Shown: positions 34,415 to 41,967, counted from the first letter of the stretch. The stretch is DNA of 51,461 nucleotides from PFJX01 sp964440155 (GCA_964440155.1 CAYTRH010000004.1:1-51461); one strand, 5' to 3'. Program-made: numbers and translations. The notes: generated from the sequence alone by a model not told the origin.

Positions 34415-35760
34415 GCCTGTACACCCGCCTGGTTTCCGGCCTGCTGTTTCCGCTGCAGGAAAAGCTCAAAGGCCACGACACCGTGCGCGTGCGCCGCGCC
34501 ATGGAACAGAGTCAGTACTGGCCGCGCGCGCGCCTGGAACGACTGCGCGTCGAACGGCTGCGCGCGCTGCTGCGCCACGCCGGCGCGCACGTGCCGTATT
34601 ACCGTGACCTGTTCGCGCGCATCGGTTTCGATGCCGGCGGCGACATTGGCCTCGCCGACCTCGCGCGCCTGCCCTTGCTCGACAAGGCCACCATCCGCGC
34701 GCACACCGATGCCCTCAAGTCGGCGCAGGCGCGCGGCCTCGCGCGCTTCAATACCGGCGGCTCCAGCGGCGAGCCGCTGATCTTCTACATCGGCAAGGAA
34801 CGGGTGAGCCACGATGTCGCGGCGAAATGGCGTGCCACGCGCTGGTGGGGCGTGGACATCGGCGACCCGGAGATCGTGCTGTGGGGCTCGCCGATCGAAC
34901 TGGGCGCACAGGACCGCATGCGCCAGTGGCGCGACCGTGTCATGCGCACTGTGCTGCTGCCGGCGTTCGAGATGTCGCCGGCCAAGGTGGATGGCTTCAT
35001 CGCGCACATGCGTGCGCGTCGCCCGCGCATGCTGTTCGGCTACCCGTCGGCGTTCGCGCACATCGCCACGCACGCGCGCGAACGCGGCATTCCGCTGGAC
35101 GATCTGGGCATCCGCGTCGCCTTCGTCACCTCGGAACGCCTGTATCCGCATCAGCGCGAACTGATCGAGCAGGTGTTCGGCTGCCCGGTGGCCAACGGCT
35201 ACGGCGGCCGCGACGCCGGCTTCATCGCGCACCAGTGCCCGGCCGGCGGCATGCATTTGACCCACGAGGACATCATCGTCGAGATCATCGACGGCCAGGG
35301 CAGGCCGCTGCCCGCCGGCGAGCGCGGCGAGATCGTCGTCACCCATCTGGCCACGCGCGACTATCCGTTCATCCGCTACCGCACCGGCGACATCGGCGTG
35401 CTCGACGACGGTATCTGCGCCTGCGGCCGCACGCTGCCGCTACTGCGTGAGATCGAGGGGCGCAGCACGGACTTCCTGGTGGCGCGCGACGGTACCGTGA
35501 TGCACGGCCTGGCGCTGATCTACATCGTGCGCGACCTGCCCGGCGTGCGCCAGTTCAAGATCGTGCAGGAGAGCCTGGATCTGACCCGCATCCTGCTGGT
35601 CACCGACGCCGAATTCGACGCCGCCTGCACCGCCGACATCGAGGCCGGCGCCAAGGCACGCCTGGGTGCGGATGTGACCGTGCGGGTCGAGCGTGTGGCG
35701 GAGATACCGCCGGAGCGCTCCGGCAAGTACCGCTATGTGGTCAGCAAGGTGGCCGGCTAG
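34411..35760 (+). CDS. CapK / phenylacetate-CoA-ligase-like adenylate-forming protein
   Basis: A 449-residue member of the acyl-adenylate family closest to CapK and PaaK proteins. The phosphate-binding loop is FNTGGSSGEPLIFY near residue 113. Further motifs are LFGYPSAFAHIATHARE, FVTSERLYPHQRELIEQVFG, NGYGGRDAGFIAHQC, and YPFIRYRTGDIGVLDDGICACGRTLPLL with the hinge Asp. It ends with PPERSGKYRYVVSK, holding the C-terminal lysine region. CapK-like proteins recur in polysaccharide loci, possibly activating an acyl group for sugar modification; the substrate is unknown. It closes the plus-strand locus. Confidence 0.88.
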   Translation: MSLYTRLVSGLLFPLQEKLKGHDTVRVRRAMEQSQYWPRARLERLRVERLRALLRHAGAHVPYYRDLFARIGFDAGGDIGLADLARLPLLDKATIRAHTDALKSAQARGLARFNTGGSSGEPLIFYIGKERVSHDVAAKWRATRWWGVDIGDPEIVLWGSPIELGAQDRMRQWRDRVMRTVLLPAFEMSPAKVDGFIAHMRARRPRMLFGYPSAFAHIATHARERGIPLDDLGIRVAFVTSERLYPHQRELIEQVFGCPVANGYGGRDAGFIAHQCPAGGMHLTHEDIIVEIIDGQGRPLPAGERGEIVVTHLATRDYPFIRYRTGDIGVLDDGICACGRTLPLLREIEGRSTDFLVARDGTVMHGLALIYIVRDLPGVRQFKIVQESLDLTRILLVTDAEFDAACTADIEAGAKARLGADVTVRVERVAEIPPERSGKYRYVVSKVAG

Positions 35761-35786
35761 CCACCGGCAGTACGGCTGCCGGCCGG

Positions 35787-36695
35787 TCAGCGGTCAAGGT
35801 CGGGCGAGCGCAGCCCGCCCAGACGGAAGAAAGTCACCAGATCCTTGAAATCCGTGCGGTGATAGGCCGGCATCGCATCCCGCACCGCACGCAGGCGCGC
35901 TCGCGTTTCGTCGGTCAGCGTCACCCGCGGCGCGCTCTTGACGGTCACCATATAGGGCACGCCAAAGGTGCTGCGCAGCGTGCCGAAATCATGCAGATGC
36001 TGCCGCCAACCCTCGCGCCAGGTGGACAATTCAAATGCTGCGCGCAGCGAGTTCAGGTAATCGACCGTGAACAGCGCCGGCTGTCGGTCCTCGTACTGAT
36101 AGGCGAAATAGCGGATGGCAGCTTCGGTCTTGAGGTGGCCGAAATCGACCAGATAGAGACCGCCCCCGGGTTTCAACACCCTGCGGATTTCCGCGAAGCA
36201 GCGCAGCAGGGCGGATTCATCGGGCAGGTGGTGCAGTACCACGGTGGACATCACGGCGTCGACACTGGCATCGGCGAACATATCGAGTTTGGTGATGTCG
36301 CCGCGCCGCGTGGTGACATTGGCGATGTGGCGTTGTGCCAGATTGCGTGCTGCCATGGCCAGCATCTCGTCGGACAGATCGACGCCGACGAAATCGACCT
36401 GCGGATTGAGGCGGGCCACCAGGCCCAGTTGGTTGGCGGGGCCACAGCCCAGATCGAGTACCGTGTCACCCGGCCGCACCACCTCGCTGACATGCATGGC
36501 GTGAAACAGGTAGACCGGCGCCATGACGCCGTCCTCCCGCCCCGCCTCGTGGAATGACGCCACCTGCGCGGCGTCTTCCATGATCAGGTCCGGTTCCGGT
36601 ATGCGGAACGCCGTTTTGGGCGCGAAGGTCTCGCGCAGGAGTTGCTTGATGACGGGCAGGCTGGGCATGCGCGCGACCTCAGCGGTGGATGGCAT
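35787..36695 (-). CDS. Class I SAM-dependent methyltransferase
   Basis: A 302-residue cytoplasmic methyltransferase. Motif I is TVLDLGCGPANQLGLVARLNP, motif II VDFVGVDLSDEMLAMAARNL, and post-motif RGDITKLDMF and VDAVMSTVVLHHLPDES follow; FAEIRRVLKPGGGLYLVDFG completes the UbiE-like core. The last 110 residues are a less conserved cap that may bind substrate. The target is unknown. It is convergent with the exopolysaccharide locus (26 bases between stops). A strong terminator separates it from the upstream PEP-CTERM gene, so it needs its own promoter. An ATG at 36668 is an alternative start. Confidence 0.85.
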   Translation of the reverse strand: MPSTAEVARMPSLPVIKQLLRETFAPKTAFRIPEPDLIMEDAAQVASFHEAGREDGVMAPVYLFHAMHVSEVVRPGDTVLDLGCGPANQLGLVARLNPQVDFVGVDLSDEMLAMAARNLAQRHIANVTTRRGDITKLDMFADASVDAVMSTVVLHHLPDESALLRCFAEIRRVLKPGGGLYLVDFGHLKTEAAIRYFAYQYEDRQPALFTVDYLNSLRAAFELSTWREGWRQHLHDFGTLRSTFGVPYMVTVKSAPRVTLTDETRARLRAVRDAMPAYHRTDFKDLVTFFRLGGLRSPDLDR

Positions 36696-36766
36696 TGCAC
36701 GCCAAATTAGCCCAAGCGAGCGCCGGTGTCCATGGCTGCTGCGGCAACGGTCGAGCCAATAAATAA

Positions 36767-36788
36767 GGGAGGGGGCGAACCCCCTCCC
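36767..36788 (-). terminator. Rho-independent terminator of the PEP-CTERM gene
   Basis: On the minus strand a 9-bp G/C stem, GGGAGGGGG paired with CCCCCTCCC, closes on a TTCG tetraloop and is followed directly by TTATTTATT. The UUCG loop makes it unusually stable. It lies about 50 bases after the PEP-CTERM stop and before the methyltransferase start. Confidence 0.9.
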
Positions 36789-36808
36789 CTTGCCAAGGCA
36801 TTACACAT

Positions 36809-36829
36809 TGCCCCGCAGTGCGCGGGGCA
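36809..36829 (-). other. Second hairpin in the PEP-CTERM 3' untranslated region
   Basis: TGCCCCGC (36809-36816) and GCGGGGCA (36822-36829) form a perfect 8-bp stem with a 5-base loop. It lies between the PEP-CTERM stop and its terminator. With no U-tract of its own it looks more like a 3'-end stabiliser than a terminator. Confidence 0.5.
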
Positions 36830-36839
36830 GCTGGCAGCC

Positions 36840-37838
36840 TCAGGCCTGACGACGCAGGCGGCGGGCGAGACCCAGACCCACCAGACCCAGGCCCAGCAGA
36901 CCCAGCATGCCCGGCTCGGACACGCGCTGTGCATCGACGTTGGTCTGGATGCGTGCGGACAGTTGGTACAGATCGGTGTTGTTCAGCGCGACGGTGGTGC
37001 CGCTGAAGGACTTGTTGCACACCGAACCGTCGAACAGCGTCGGGATGTTGACACCGTCGAAGCAGGTGTTGCGCACGACCTGGGCATTGACCGGCAGCGG
37101 CGCGTTCAGGCTCAGCGTCTTGGTGCCGTCACCGAACAGGTCCGGCGCATAGCTCCACACGGTGATGCCGCCGGCACTCAGGTTGGTGACGCTGAAATCC
37201 ATCTGGTAGCTGGCCGTGGCGAACGCCGGGAAACGCTCGTCCGGGAAGGCGCTCACCGCAACCTGCAGGAAGGCGTCGACGTCGAACGAGAAGGTCACGC
37301 CGCCGGCTTGGTTCAGCTTGAAGACGAAGCTGGCATTCAGGTTGTTGTTGGAGTCGGCAGATGCAGATACGGTACCCACGTCCAGTCCGGCGTACGAACC
37401 GTTGGCCACGTTCGCGCCCAAGCCGCCAAAGCCGACCAGGCCGCTGATCGGCGTGCCGGTCTCCAATTGGTCGGCGGCGACATAGTTACCGGTGACCGGC
37501 GGCGCGAACAGCTTCGGGAAGCTGTTGTCCGGCAGGATGGGGTTGCAGGCAGCACCGAGGCACAACGGCGCGAAGTCGATGTTGGAGATCGCGCTGAAAC
37601 CGGCGTTGCCGACGTTGCCAAAGCCGGTCAGGTCGATGGCGTAGTCAGCCGAGGTGGTGAACGTCAGGAAGTCGAAGTCAGCAACATCCATAGTGGTACC
37701 GCCAGCCTTCGAGATCACGAAGTTGGACATGTTGACCATGGAGCTGGCCATCACATAGGCATGCGCGGGCTGCGCAGCCAGCAGGGCCAGGGAAGCGCTC
37801 GCAGCCAGCGCCAGGGCGGTTTTCTTCATCTGAGACAT
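36840..37838 (-). CDS. PEP-CTERM-sorted exported protein
   Basis: A 332-residue secreted protein and the likely exosortase A substrate. A cleavable signal (LALAASASLALLAAQPAHA) is followed by about 280 residues rich in Asn, Ser, Thr and Gly with beta character and four cysteines in two pairs (CLGAAC; one each in NTCFDG and GSVCNK). The tail is a standard PEP-CTERM: the motif, a hydrophobic helix (MLGLLGLGLVGLGLA) and RRLRRQA. The motif itself reads SEP rather than PEP. The ATG at 37838 has AGGAG seven bases upstream. Transcription is probably sigma-54 dependent. Its function outside the cell is unknown; matrix or floc adhesion is the family-level expectation. Confidence 0.95.
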   Translation of the reverse strand: MSQMKKTALALAASASLALLAAQPAHAYVMASSMVNMSNFVISKAGGTTMDVADFDFLTFTTSADYAIDLTGFGNVGNAGFSAISNIDFAPLCLGAACNPILPDNSFPKLFAPPVTGNYVAADQLETGTPISGLVGFGGLGANVANGSYAGLDVGTVSASADSNNNLNASFVFKLNQAGGVTFSFDVDAFLQVAVSAFPDERFPAFATASYQMDFSVTNLSAGGITVWSYAPDLFGDGTKTLSLNAPLPVNAQVVRNTCFDGVNIPTLFDGSVCNKSFSGTTVALNNTDLYQLSARIQTNVDAQRVSEPGMLGLLGLGLVGLGLARRLRRQA

Positions 37839-37929
37839 GTTGTTTCTCCTGTCGAGGGGTGGTGTTTACAGTGCCATGCTCCCATGCCCTGGTTTGACAC
37901 TTCCGAGCAAAGCAGCGTGACGAACATGA

Positions 37930-37945
37930 AGCAAGGCGCGTGCCA
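37930..37945 (-). promoter_or_regulatory. Sigma-54 -24/-12 promoter of the PEP-CTERM gene
   Basis: On the minus strand TGGCAC-GCGCC-TTGCT matches the TGGCAC-N5-TTGCW consensus at every defined position. It lies 91 bases upstream of the ATG, so the leader would be about 80 nt. PEP-CTERM genes in other bacteria are known to depend on RpoN with the PrsK/PrsR pair. Confidence 0.88.
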
Positions 37946-38031
37946 TATTCGGTTCATAGCCGTTTGTCCAAGTAAAAACAAAGGGTTGTCGCAGATCCGT
38001 GGGGGTGTGGACAGGCCACTCGACGTCCCCG

Positions 38032-38048
38032 TGTAAAAAATACCGACA
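38032..38048 (-). promoter_or_regulatory. Putative enhancer-binding site upstream of the PEP-CTERM gene
   Basis: TGTCGGTATTTTTTACA (minus strand) is an imperfect palindrome lying 86 bases upstream of the -24 element, within the normal range for a sigma-54 activator. A copy identical at 15 of 17 positions lies before the acyltransferase operon at 41148-41164. The protein that binds it is not in the window. Confidence 0.65.
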
Positions 38049-38085
38049 GCCTCGCGCGGTTCGGGCTTCACCCGTGCTGGGGTGG

Positions 38086-39207
38086 TTAGCCCACGCGCGC
38101 GTCGTTCCACGCGGTGGTTGGGGTGTCGGTCCACATCAGGCGTGCCACCGGCAGCCGCGTGGATCGCGCGCGCGGCACCGGCCCGGCGCCCAGGCGCCCC
38201 ATGAAGAAAACCTGGTCGCGGGGCGCGGTGCGAAGCAGTTCGCCCATGGTGTCGTCCAGGTGCGCCACGGCGGCGCGTGCCGCCGCCACTTGTGTGAATG
38301 CGCGGCCGGCGCGGTGATAACGACAGAAGATCACCGGCGTCATCTCGGGTTGCATGAACAGTCCCTGGGTCGTGGCGACGAGCCAGAAGCGCTGCATGGC
38401 GCGGCCGGCGGCGATGAAGTCATCCACTGTGGACGGCGCTTTCGGCGCACACAACGCCACGTGCGCGGCGCACAGCAAGCCCGGCAGCAGGTCGAGTTGT
38501 AGCCGTGGCGCCAGGGTGCCCATCAGCCAGGTGTTGAAAAACTCGACACGGCTCCAACGGGCCATGACCCAACGCATCAGGCGCGCGGTGAGCGGGTCGA
38601 CGCCCACCGCCTGCTCGGGTATGCGGTCTTCGCTGTAACGCGCACCCCATTCGATCACGGCCTTGTGCACCTGGTAGGCTTCGGGAATGGTCAGGCGCAG
38701 CTTGGCGTTGGCGAACATGAAACGCGCCATGCGCCAGCGTTGCGCCGGGCTTTCGAACCAGATGGCCTGATAACCGGCAGGCAGCGATGCTTGCAGCGCC
38801 GATTTCTGCGCGGCGGTCAACGGCCGGGTCGACATCGCCCGGCGCTGTACCACGCGCCGCTCGATGCAGGATGCCAGCGGGTCGACGGCCAGCCCCGCAT
38901 CCGCGGTGAAACGCACGTCGAACAGCAGATGGGTTTCCGGCGTGTCGGCACGGCGCGTGATGTCGACGCGCCGCCCCTCGGTGCTGGCGGCGATGGCGAT
39001 GGTCTCCAACAGCGCGCCGACGGCAAGCTGGCTGGCATGGCCGTCGAGGTCATAGACGACGTGGTCGCGGGTGTCGAAACCATGTACCACGATATGTTCG
39101 TCGCCCACCACCTCGAAGCGCCAGGGCTGGGTGTTGTCACCGCTGGGCGCCCAGCGGGCGAGATCGAGGATGCGCTGCAAATGCAAAGGGAGGTCGTTCG
39201 CGTTCAC
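38086..39207 (-). CDS. Nitroreductase-family-like protein
   Basis: About 373 residues, longer than a simple nitroreductase. The N terminus carries the FMN-type signature LARWAPSGDNTQPWRFEVVG. A later half includes LLPGLLCAAHVALCAPKAPS and AAGRAMQRFWLVATTQGLFMQPEMTP, typical of the second part of the nitroreductase fold. Catalytic assignment is uncertain; relatives include flavin oxidases of peptide-modification systems. I chose a GTG at 39207 with GGAG eight bases upstream; GTG 39213 and ATG 39240 are alternatives. It is the last of three minus-strand genes with a ThiF-like protein and an acyltransferase, separated from ThiF by 51 bases. Confidence 0.8.
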   Translation of the reverse strand: MNANDLPLHLQRILDLARWAPSGDNTQPWRFEVVGDEHIVVHGFDTRDHVVYDLDGHASQLAVGALLETIAIAASTEGRRVDITRRADTPETHLLFDVRFTADAGLAVDPLASCIERRVVQRRAMSTRPLTAAQKSALQASLPAGYQAIWFESPAQRWRMARFMFANAKLRLTIPEAYQVHKAVIEWGARYSEDRIPEQAVGVDPLTARLMRWVMARWSRVEFFNTWLMGTLAPRLQLDLLPGLLCAAHVALCAPKAPSTVDDFIAAGRAMQRFWLVATTQGLFMQPEMTPVIFCRYHRAGRAFTQVAAARAAVAHLDDTMGELLRTAPRDQVFFMGRLGAGPVPRARSTRLPVARLMWTDTPTTAWNDARVG

Positions 39208-39258
39208 TGTCACAGCTCCATGTCTAGCCACGCCCCCCATCGCACCGACGGACGACGC

Positions 39259-40113
39259 TCACAGGCCGAGCTGTCTGCGCGCGATGGCGATGGCCAGCCG
39301 GTTGATGGGATGGTTGTTGCCACCCGGCCGCCAGGTATGCGCCAGCTTGTTGCGATAACCGTCGAACTGGATGCCGTGCGGCGCCGCCCACACCTTGCCG
39401 CGACCGAGCAGGATCTTCAGCGCCTCGCTGGCGGCGACGCCGGCGCACAACTGGCAGGCCATGATGGTGGATGGTCCCTTGCGCGCCCTGAGGTCGACGC
39501 GGCTGGGGTCGGCCAGATAGTGGCGGTGCAGCAGCGCCGGCGCCAGGCCGACCAGGAAGCGGATGGCCTTGTCCAGTTCGGGCAGGCCGGCCAGGCGGAA
39601 ATAGGCCTCGAAGCTCATGCCGCCGGGCAGAAAATTGAGCAGTGCCGCACTCATGCCCAACGGCGCCACGGTGATGGCGGGTATGCCGTGGCGCGCGCAA
39701 TGGGCGAATACGCGCTCGCGCGCGTCGAAGGCGAAGAAATCCAGGCCGTCGACATACAAATCGACGTCGCGGAAGAAGACATCGAGATTGTCCGCGTCGA
39801 CGCCACGGGGGAAGACCTGCAGTTCCAGTTCCGGATCGATGTCGCGTGCCAGCTCGGCCAGCACGTCCACCTTGGCTCGGCCCAGGCTGGACAGGGTCGC
39901 GCCGGCCTGACGGTTGAAGTTGGCCAGCTCGAAAGTGTCCAGGTCGGCGATGTTGAACCTGCCCACACCCAGCCGCGCCAGCGTCAGCAGATGGAAACCG
40001 CCGACGCCGCCCATGCCGGCGATGGCCACGCGCTTGCCGCGCAACGCCTCCTGCTCGGCGCGCGTGACCCAGCCGATGTTGCGCGAAAAGGCTTCGTGAT
40101 AGTCGAACGCCAT
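39259..40113 (-). CDS. ThiF/MoeB/HesA-family adenylyltransferase (E1-like)
   Basis: A 284-residue E1-like protein with a Rossmann nucleotide-binding loop VAIAGMGGVGGFHLLTLARLG, the acidic IADLDTFELANFNRQ segment that binds ATP and magnesium, and LGRAKVDVLAELARDIDPE. VDLYVDGLDFFAFDAR matches the usual region around the conserved Asp. It should adenylate the C terminus of a small protein or peptide. No ThiS/MoaD-like partner with a terminal Gly-Gly is encoded nearby, and no paired CxxC zinc site is evident. It starts 7 bases after the acyltransferase stop. The substrate is unknown. Confidence 0.88.
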   Translation of the reverse strand: MAFDYHEAFSRNIGWVTRAEQEALRGKRVAIAGMGGVGGFHLLTLARLGVGRFNIADLDTFELANFNRQAGATLSSLGRAKVDVLAELARDIDPELELQVFPRGVDADNLDVFFRDVDLYVDGLDFFAFDARERVFAHCARHGIPAITVAPLGMSAALLNFLPGGMSFEAYFRLAGLPELDKAIRFLVGLAPALLHRHYLADPSRVDLRARKGPSTIMACQLCAGVAASEALKILLGRGKVWAAPHGIQFDGYRNKLAHTWRPGGNNHPINRLAIAIARRQLGL

Positions 40114-40120
40114 GCCGGCT

Positions 40121-40909
40121 TCAACCGCGCGCCATGCGTTGCAGCAGCGCGAGCTCCTTTTCCGCGGACATGAAATAGGGGTAGAACGAGCGATCCGTCA
40201 GGCCGGGTTGACCGGCGCGGCCGGCGTACAGCCGCACCAGCTCACGCGCATAAGCCGTTTCGATGTGCAGCAGCACGGCAGGCGCGCCGACCCGCGGGCA
40301 CATGCGCTCGCCGGCGAGTTCCTGGAAACCGAGCATGCGCTTGTAGAAGCTGACGTGCGCCGGATTCACTTCGATGACCATGTCGGTGTAATGCCAGATG
40401 CGCACGACATACAGATACGCGACGTTGAACAGGCTGGCGAGCACGCGCTTGGACGCCTTCTTGGTGTCGATCGCCAGCTTGCAGAACTCGGCGACGCGCC
40501 GATCGCCGCGCGCGCGCAACTGGTCGATCTCGGCCTTGTACAGCTCATCCGCCAGCAGGCCTTGTCCGGTATCGAAGCCGATGGTCAATGTGCCGACCAC
40601 TTCGTCGCCCTTGTAGGTCGCCAGCGTGATGCGCTCCGGGCAGATCTGCCGGGCATCACCCGCCGTGAGCTGGTAGCCGACGTCGCGGTAGCGCTTCTCC
40701 ACCAGGAAGCGCGCCTCGCGCGTGCGCTCGGCGTCATGCGCTAGACGGATCTTGAACGCGTCCTGGCGCACCGTGCCAGACGCTTCACCCGGCTCGCCTT
40801 GACCACCATGCAGCAGACCGACGTCACGCAGCCGCGTCGGCGGCTCGACGACGGCGATGGTCTTCGCCCAGTTGCGGCTGCCGAAGCGCAGCCTCTCCAT
40901 GATGCCCAT
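40121..40909 (-). CDS. PEP-CTERM/exosortase-associated acyltransferase (FeeM-like)
   Basis: A 262-residue GNAT-fold protein of the N-acyl amino-acid synthase (FeeM)/LuxI-like type. The core includes IRLAHDAERTREARFLVEKRYRDVGY, ITLATYKGDEVVGTLTIGFD, VAEFCKLAIDTKKASKRVLASLFNVAYLYV, and IEVNPAHVSFYKRMLGF. This resembles the putative acyltransferase known to co-occur with PEP-CTERM/exosortase systems. It probably uses acyl-ACP to acylate an amino acid or similar amine. I chose the ATG at 40909; the frame is open upstream, but those codons look non-coding. It leads the acyltransferase-ThiF-nitroreductase operon and has a sigma-54 element about 150 bases upstream. Confidence 0.82.
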   Translation of the reverse strand: MGIMERLRFGSRNWAKTIAVVEPPTRLRDVGLLHGGQGEPGEASGTVRQDAFKIRLAHDAERTREARFLVEKRYRDVGYQLTAGDARQICPERITLATYKGDEVVGTLTIGFDTGQGLLADELYKAEIDQLRARGDRRVAEFCKLAIDTKKASKRVLASLFNVAYLYVVRIWHYTDMVIEVNPAHVSFYKRMLGFQELAGERMCPRVGAPAVLLHIETAYARELVRLYAGRAGQPGLTDRSFYPYFMSAEKELALLQRMARG

Positions 40910-41058
40910 GTCGCGATCCCGTCTCGTGCGTCCCAGCTCGGCCGTGCGTCCGGGGACGTCAAATGATTGTGACGCAGCGCGCCGGTGATCAGCCATCAGC
41001 CTGCGCACATCGGGGCAACGCGACCCCGTGCCCCATTTCGCTCCACCACCTGACGCAA

Positions 41059-41074
41059 AGCATACCGCATGCCA
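41059..41074 (-). promoter_or_regulatory. Sigma-54 -24/-12 element of the acyltransferase operon
   Basis: Minus strand TGGCAT-GCGGT-ATGCT keeps the essential GG at -24 and GC at -12 with exact spacing, and differs from consensus at two positions (C6 to T, T12 to A). It lies 149 bases before the acyltransferase ATG. A matching activator-type palindrome lies 73 bases further upstream. Confidence 0.7.
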
Positions 41075-41147
41075 CGTTATTATCCATATGAACTTTATAG
41101 GGCCATCCATGCCGAGCCACGACGCCGCTAGGGGCGTGCCGGGCAAA

Positions 41148-41164
41148 TGTAAGAAATTCCGACA
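41148..41164 (-). promoter_or_regulatory. Putative enhancer-binding site upstream of the acyltransferase operon
   Basis: TGTCGGAATTTCTTACA (minus strand) agrees with the site upstream of the PEP-CTERM gene at 15 of 17 positions. Within it, TGT/ACA ends and a GAATTTC core form a partial dyad. It lies 73 bases upstream of the -24 element. Confidence 0.65.
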
Positions 41165-41207
41165 CGGCTCGCCCCGCAGGCGCAGAGTCGTCGCCATGCG
41201 GCTCCTT

Positions 41208-41213
41208 TACAAT
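41208..41213 (+). promoter_or_regulatory. TACAAT -10 element at the PilZ gene start
   Basis: TACAAT ends only six bases before the ATG at 41220, so transcription would begin at or next to the start codon. No ribosome binding site is visible there. No good -35 is present. Together this suggests a leaderless mRNA. Confidence 0.35.
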
Positions 41214-41219
41214 CGCGCC

Positions 41220-41954
41220 ATGAAGATTGAGCTCATCTCCACCGACGACAGCAGCCGTTATCTGGTCACCCATCGGCCGGAAATCGAACGCCTGCTGCGC
41301 GAGATCATGGCGGAGAAGAATCTGGTGGCGATCTACGGACAGGACGGCAACACCTTCATGCTGTCCACGTTGTTGGCGGTGGATGCGCAGCATGACACGC
41401 TGCTGCTGGAACAAGGCGCCGACCAGGACATGAACCGCCGCTTGCTCGCCGGTTCCGGCTGCACCTGCGCCACCACGCACGAGCAAATCCACGTGCAGTT
41501 TTCCGCGCCGACACCGCAGCCCGCCCGCCATGGCGACGACGCGGCTTTCCGCCTGCCATTGCCGCGCGAACTGCTGCGCCTGCAACGGCGCGAGTACTAC
41601 CGCCTGGTCACGTCCGTGGTCAACCCGGTCAAATGCCTGATCAATCTGGGCGAACAGCGCATCGAAACCGTGGTGGTGGACCTCAGCATCGGCGGCATCG
41701 GCGTACTGTCCTATCCCGAGACCGGGCGCCTGCGCGCCGGCGACGAATACCACGGCTGCCGCATCATGCTGCCCGGCACCGGCGAATTCGCGCTCGGGCT
41801 GCGCGTCTGCTCGACCTTCGACGTGACGCTGAAAAACGGCCGCCTGACCCATCGCGCCGGCTGCCAGTTCATCGACCTGCCGCCCAGCATCGAAACCGCC
41901 ATCCAGCGCTACATCATTCGCGTCGAGCGCGACCGGCGCAATCGCTACGTGTGA
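41220..41954 (+). CDS. YcgR-like PilZ-domain c-di-GMP-binding protein
   Basis: A 244-residue cytoplasmic protein with a YcgR N-terminal domain (residues about 1-110) and a C-terminal PilZ domain. The c-di-GMP-binding motifs are clear: RRxxxR within LQRREYYRLVT near residues 121-129 and DLSIGGIG near 154. In flagellated bacteria YcgR brakes the motor when c-di-GMP is high; in its absence, such proteins may act on other c-di-GMP outputs such as polysaccharide synthesis. It lies beside the PEP-CTERM-linked genes but is divergent from them. The ATG at 41220 gives the family-like MKIELIS start. It is convergent with hemB. Confidence 0.9.
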   Translation: MKIELISTDDSSRYLVTHRPEIERLLREIMAEKNLVAIYGQDGNTFMLSTLLAVDAQHDTLLLEQGADQDMNRRLLAGSGCTCATTHEQIHVQFSAPTPQPARHGDDAAFRLPLPRELLRLQRREYYRLVTSVVNPVKCLINLGEQRIETVVVDLSIGGIGVLSYPETGRLRAGDEYHGCRIMLPGTGEFALGLRVCSTFDVTLKNGRLTHRAGCQFIDLPPSIETAIQRYIIRVERDRRNRYV

Positions 41955-41967
41955 TCGCCCGCCCGCC

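Larger units (their letters stand above)
40910..41219. other. Divergent intergenic region with regulatory sites
   Basis: This 310-base gap between the acyltransferase (minus) and the PilZ protein gene (plus) holds the sigma-54 element at 41059-41074, the palindrome at 41148-41164 and a plus-strand TACAAT at 41208-41213. The open frames that cross it are extensions of neighbouring genes with no supporting similarity. I see no RNA gene or repeat in it. Confidence 0.6.
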
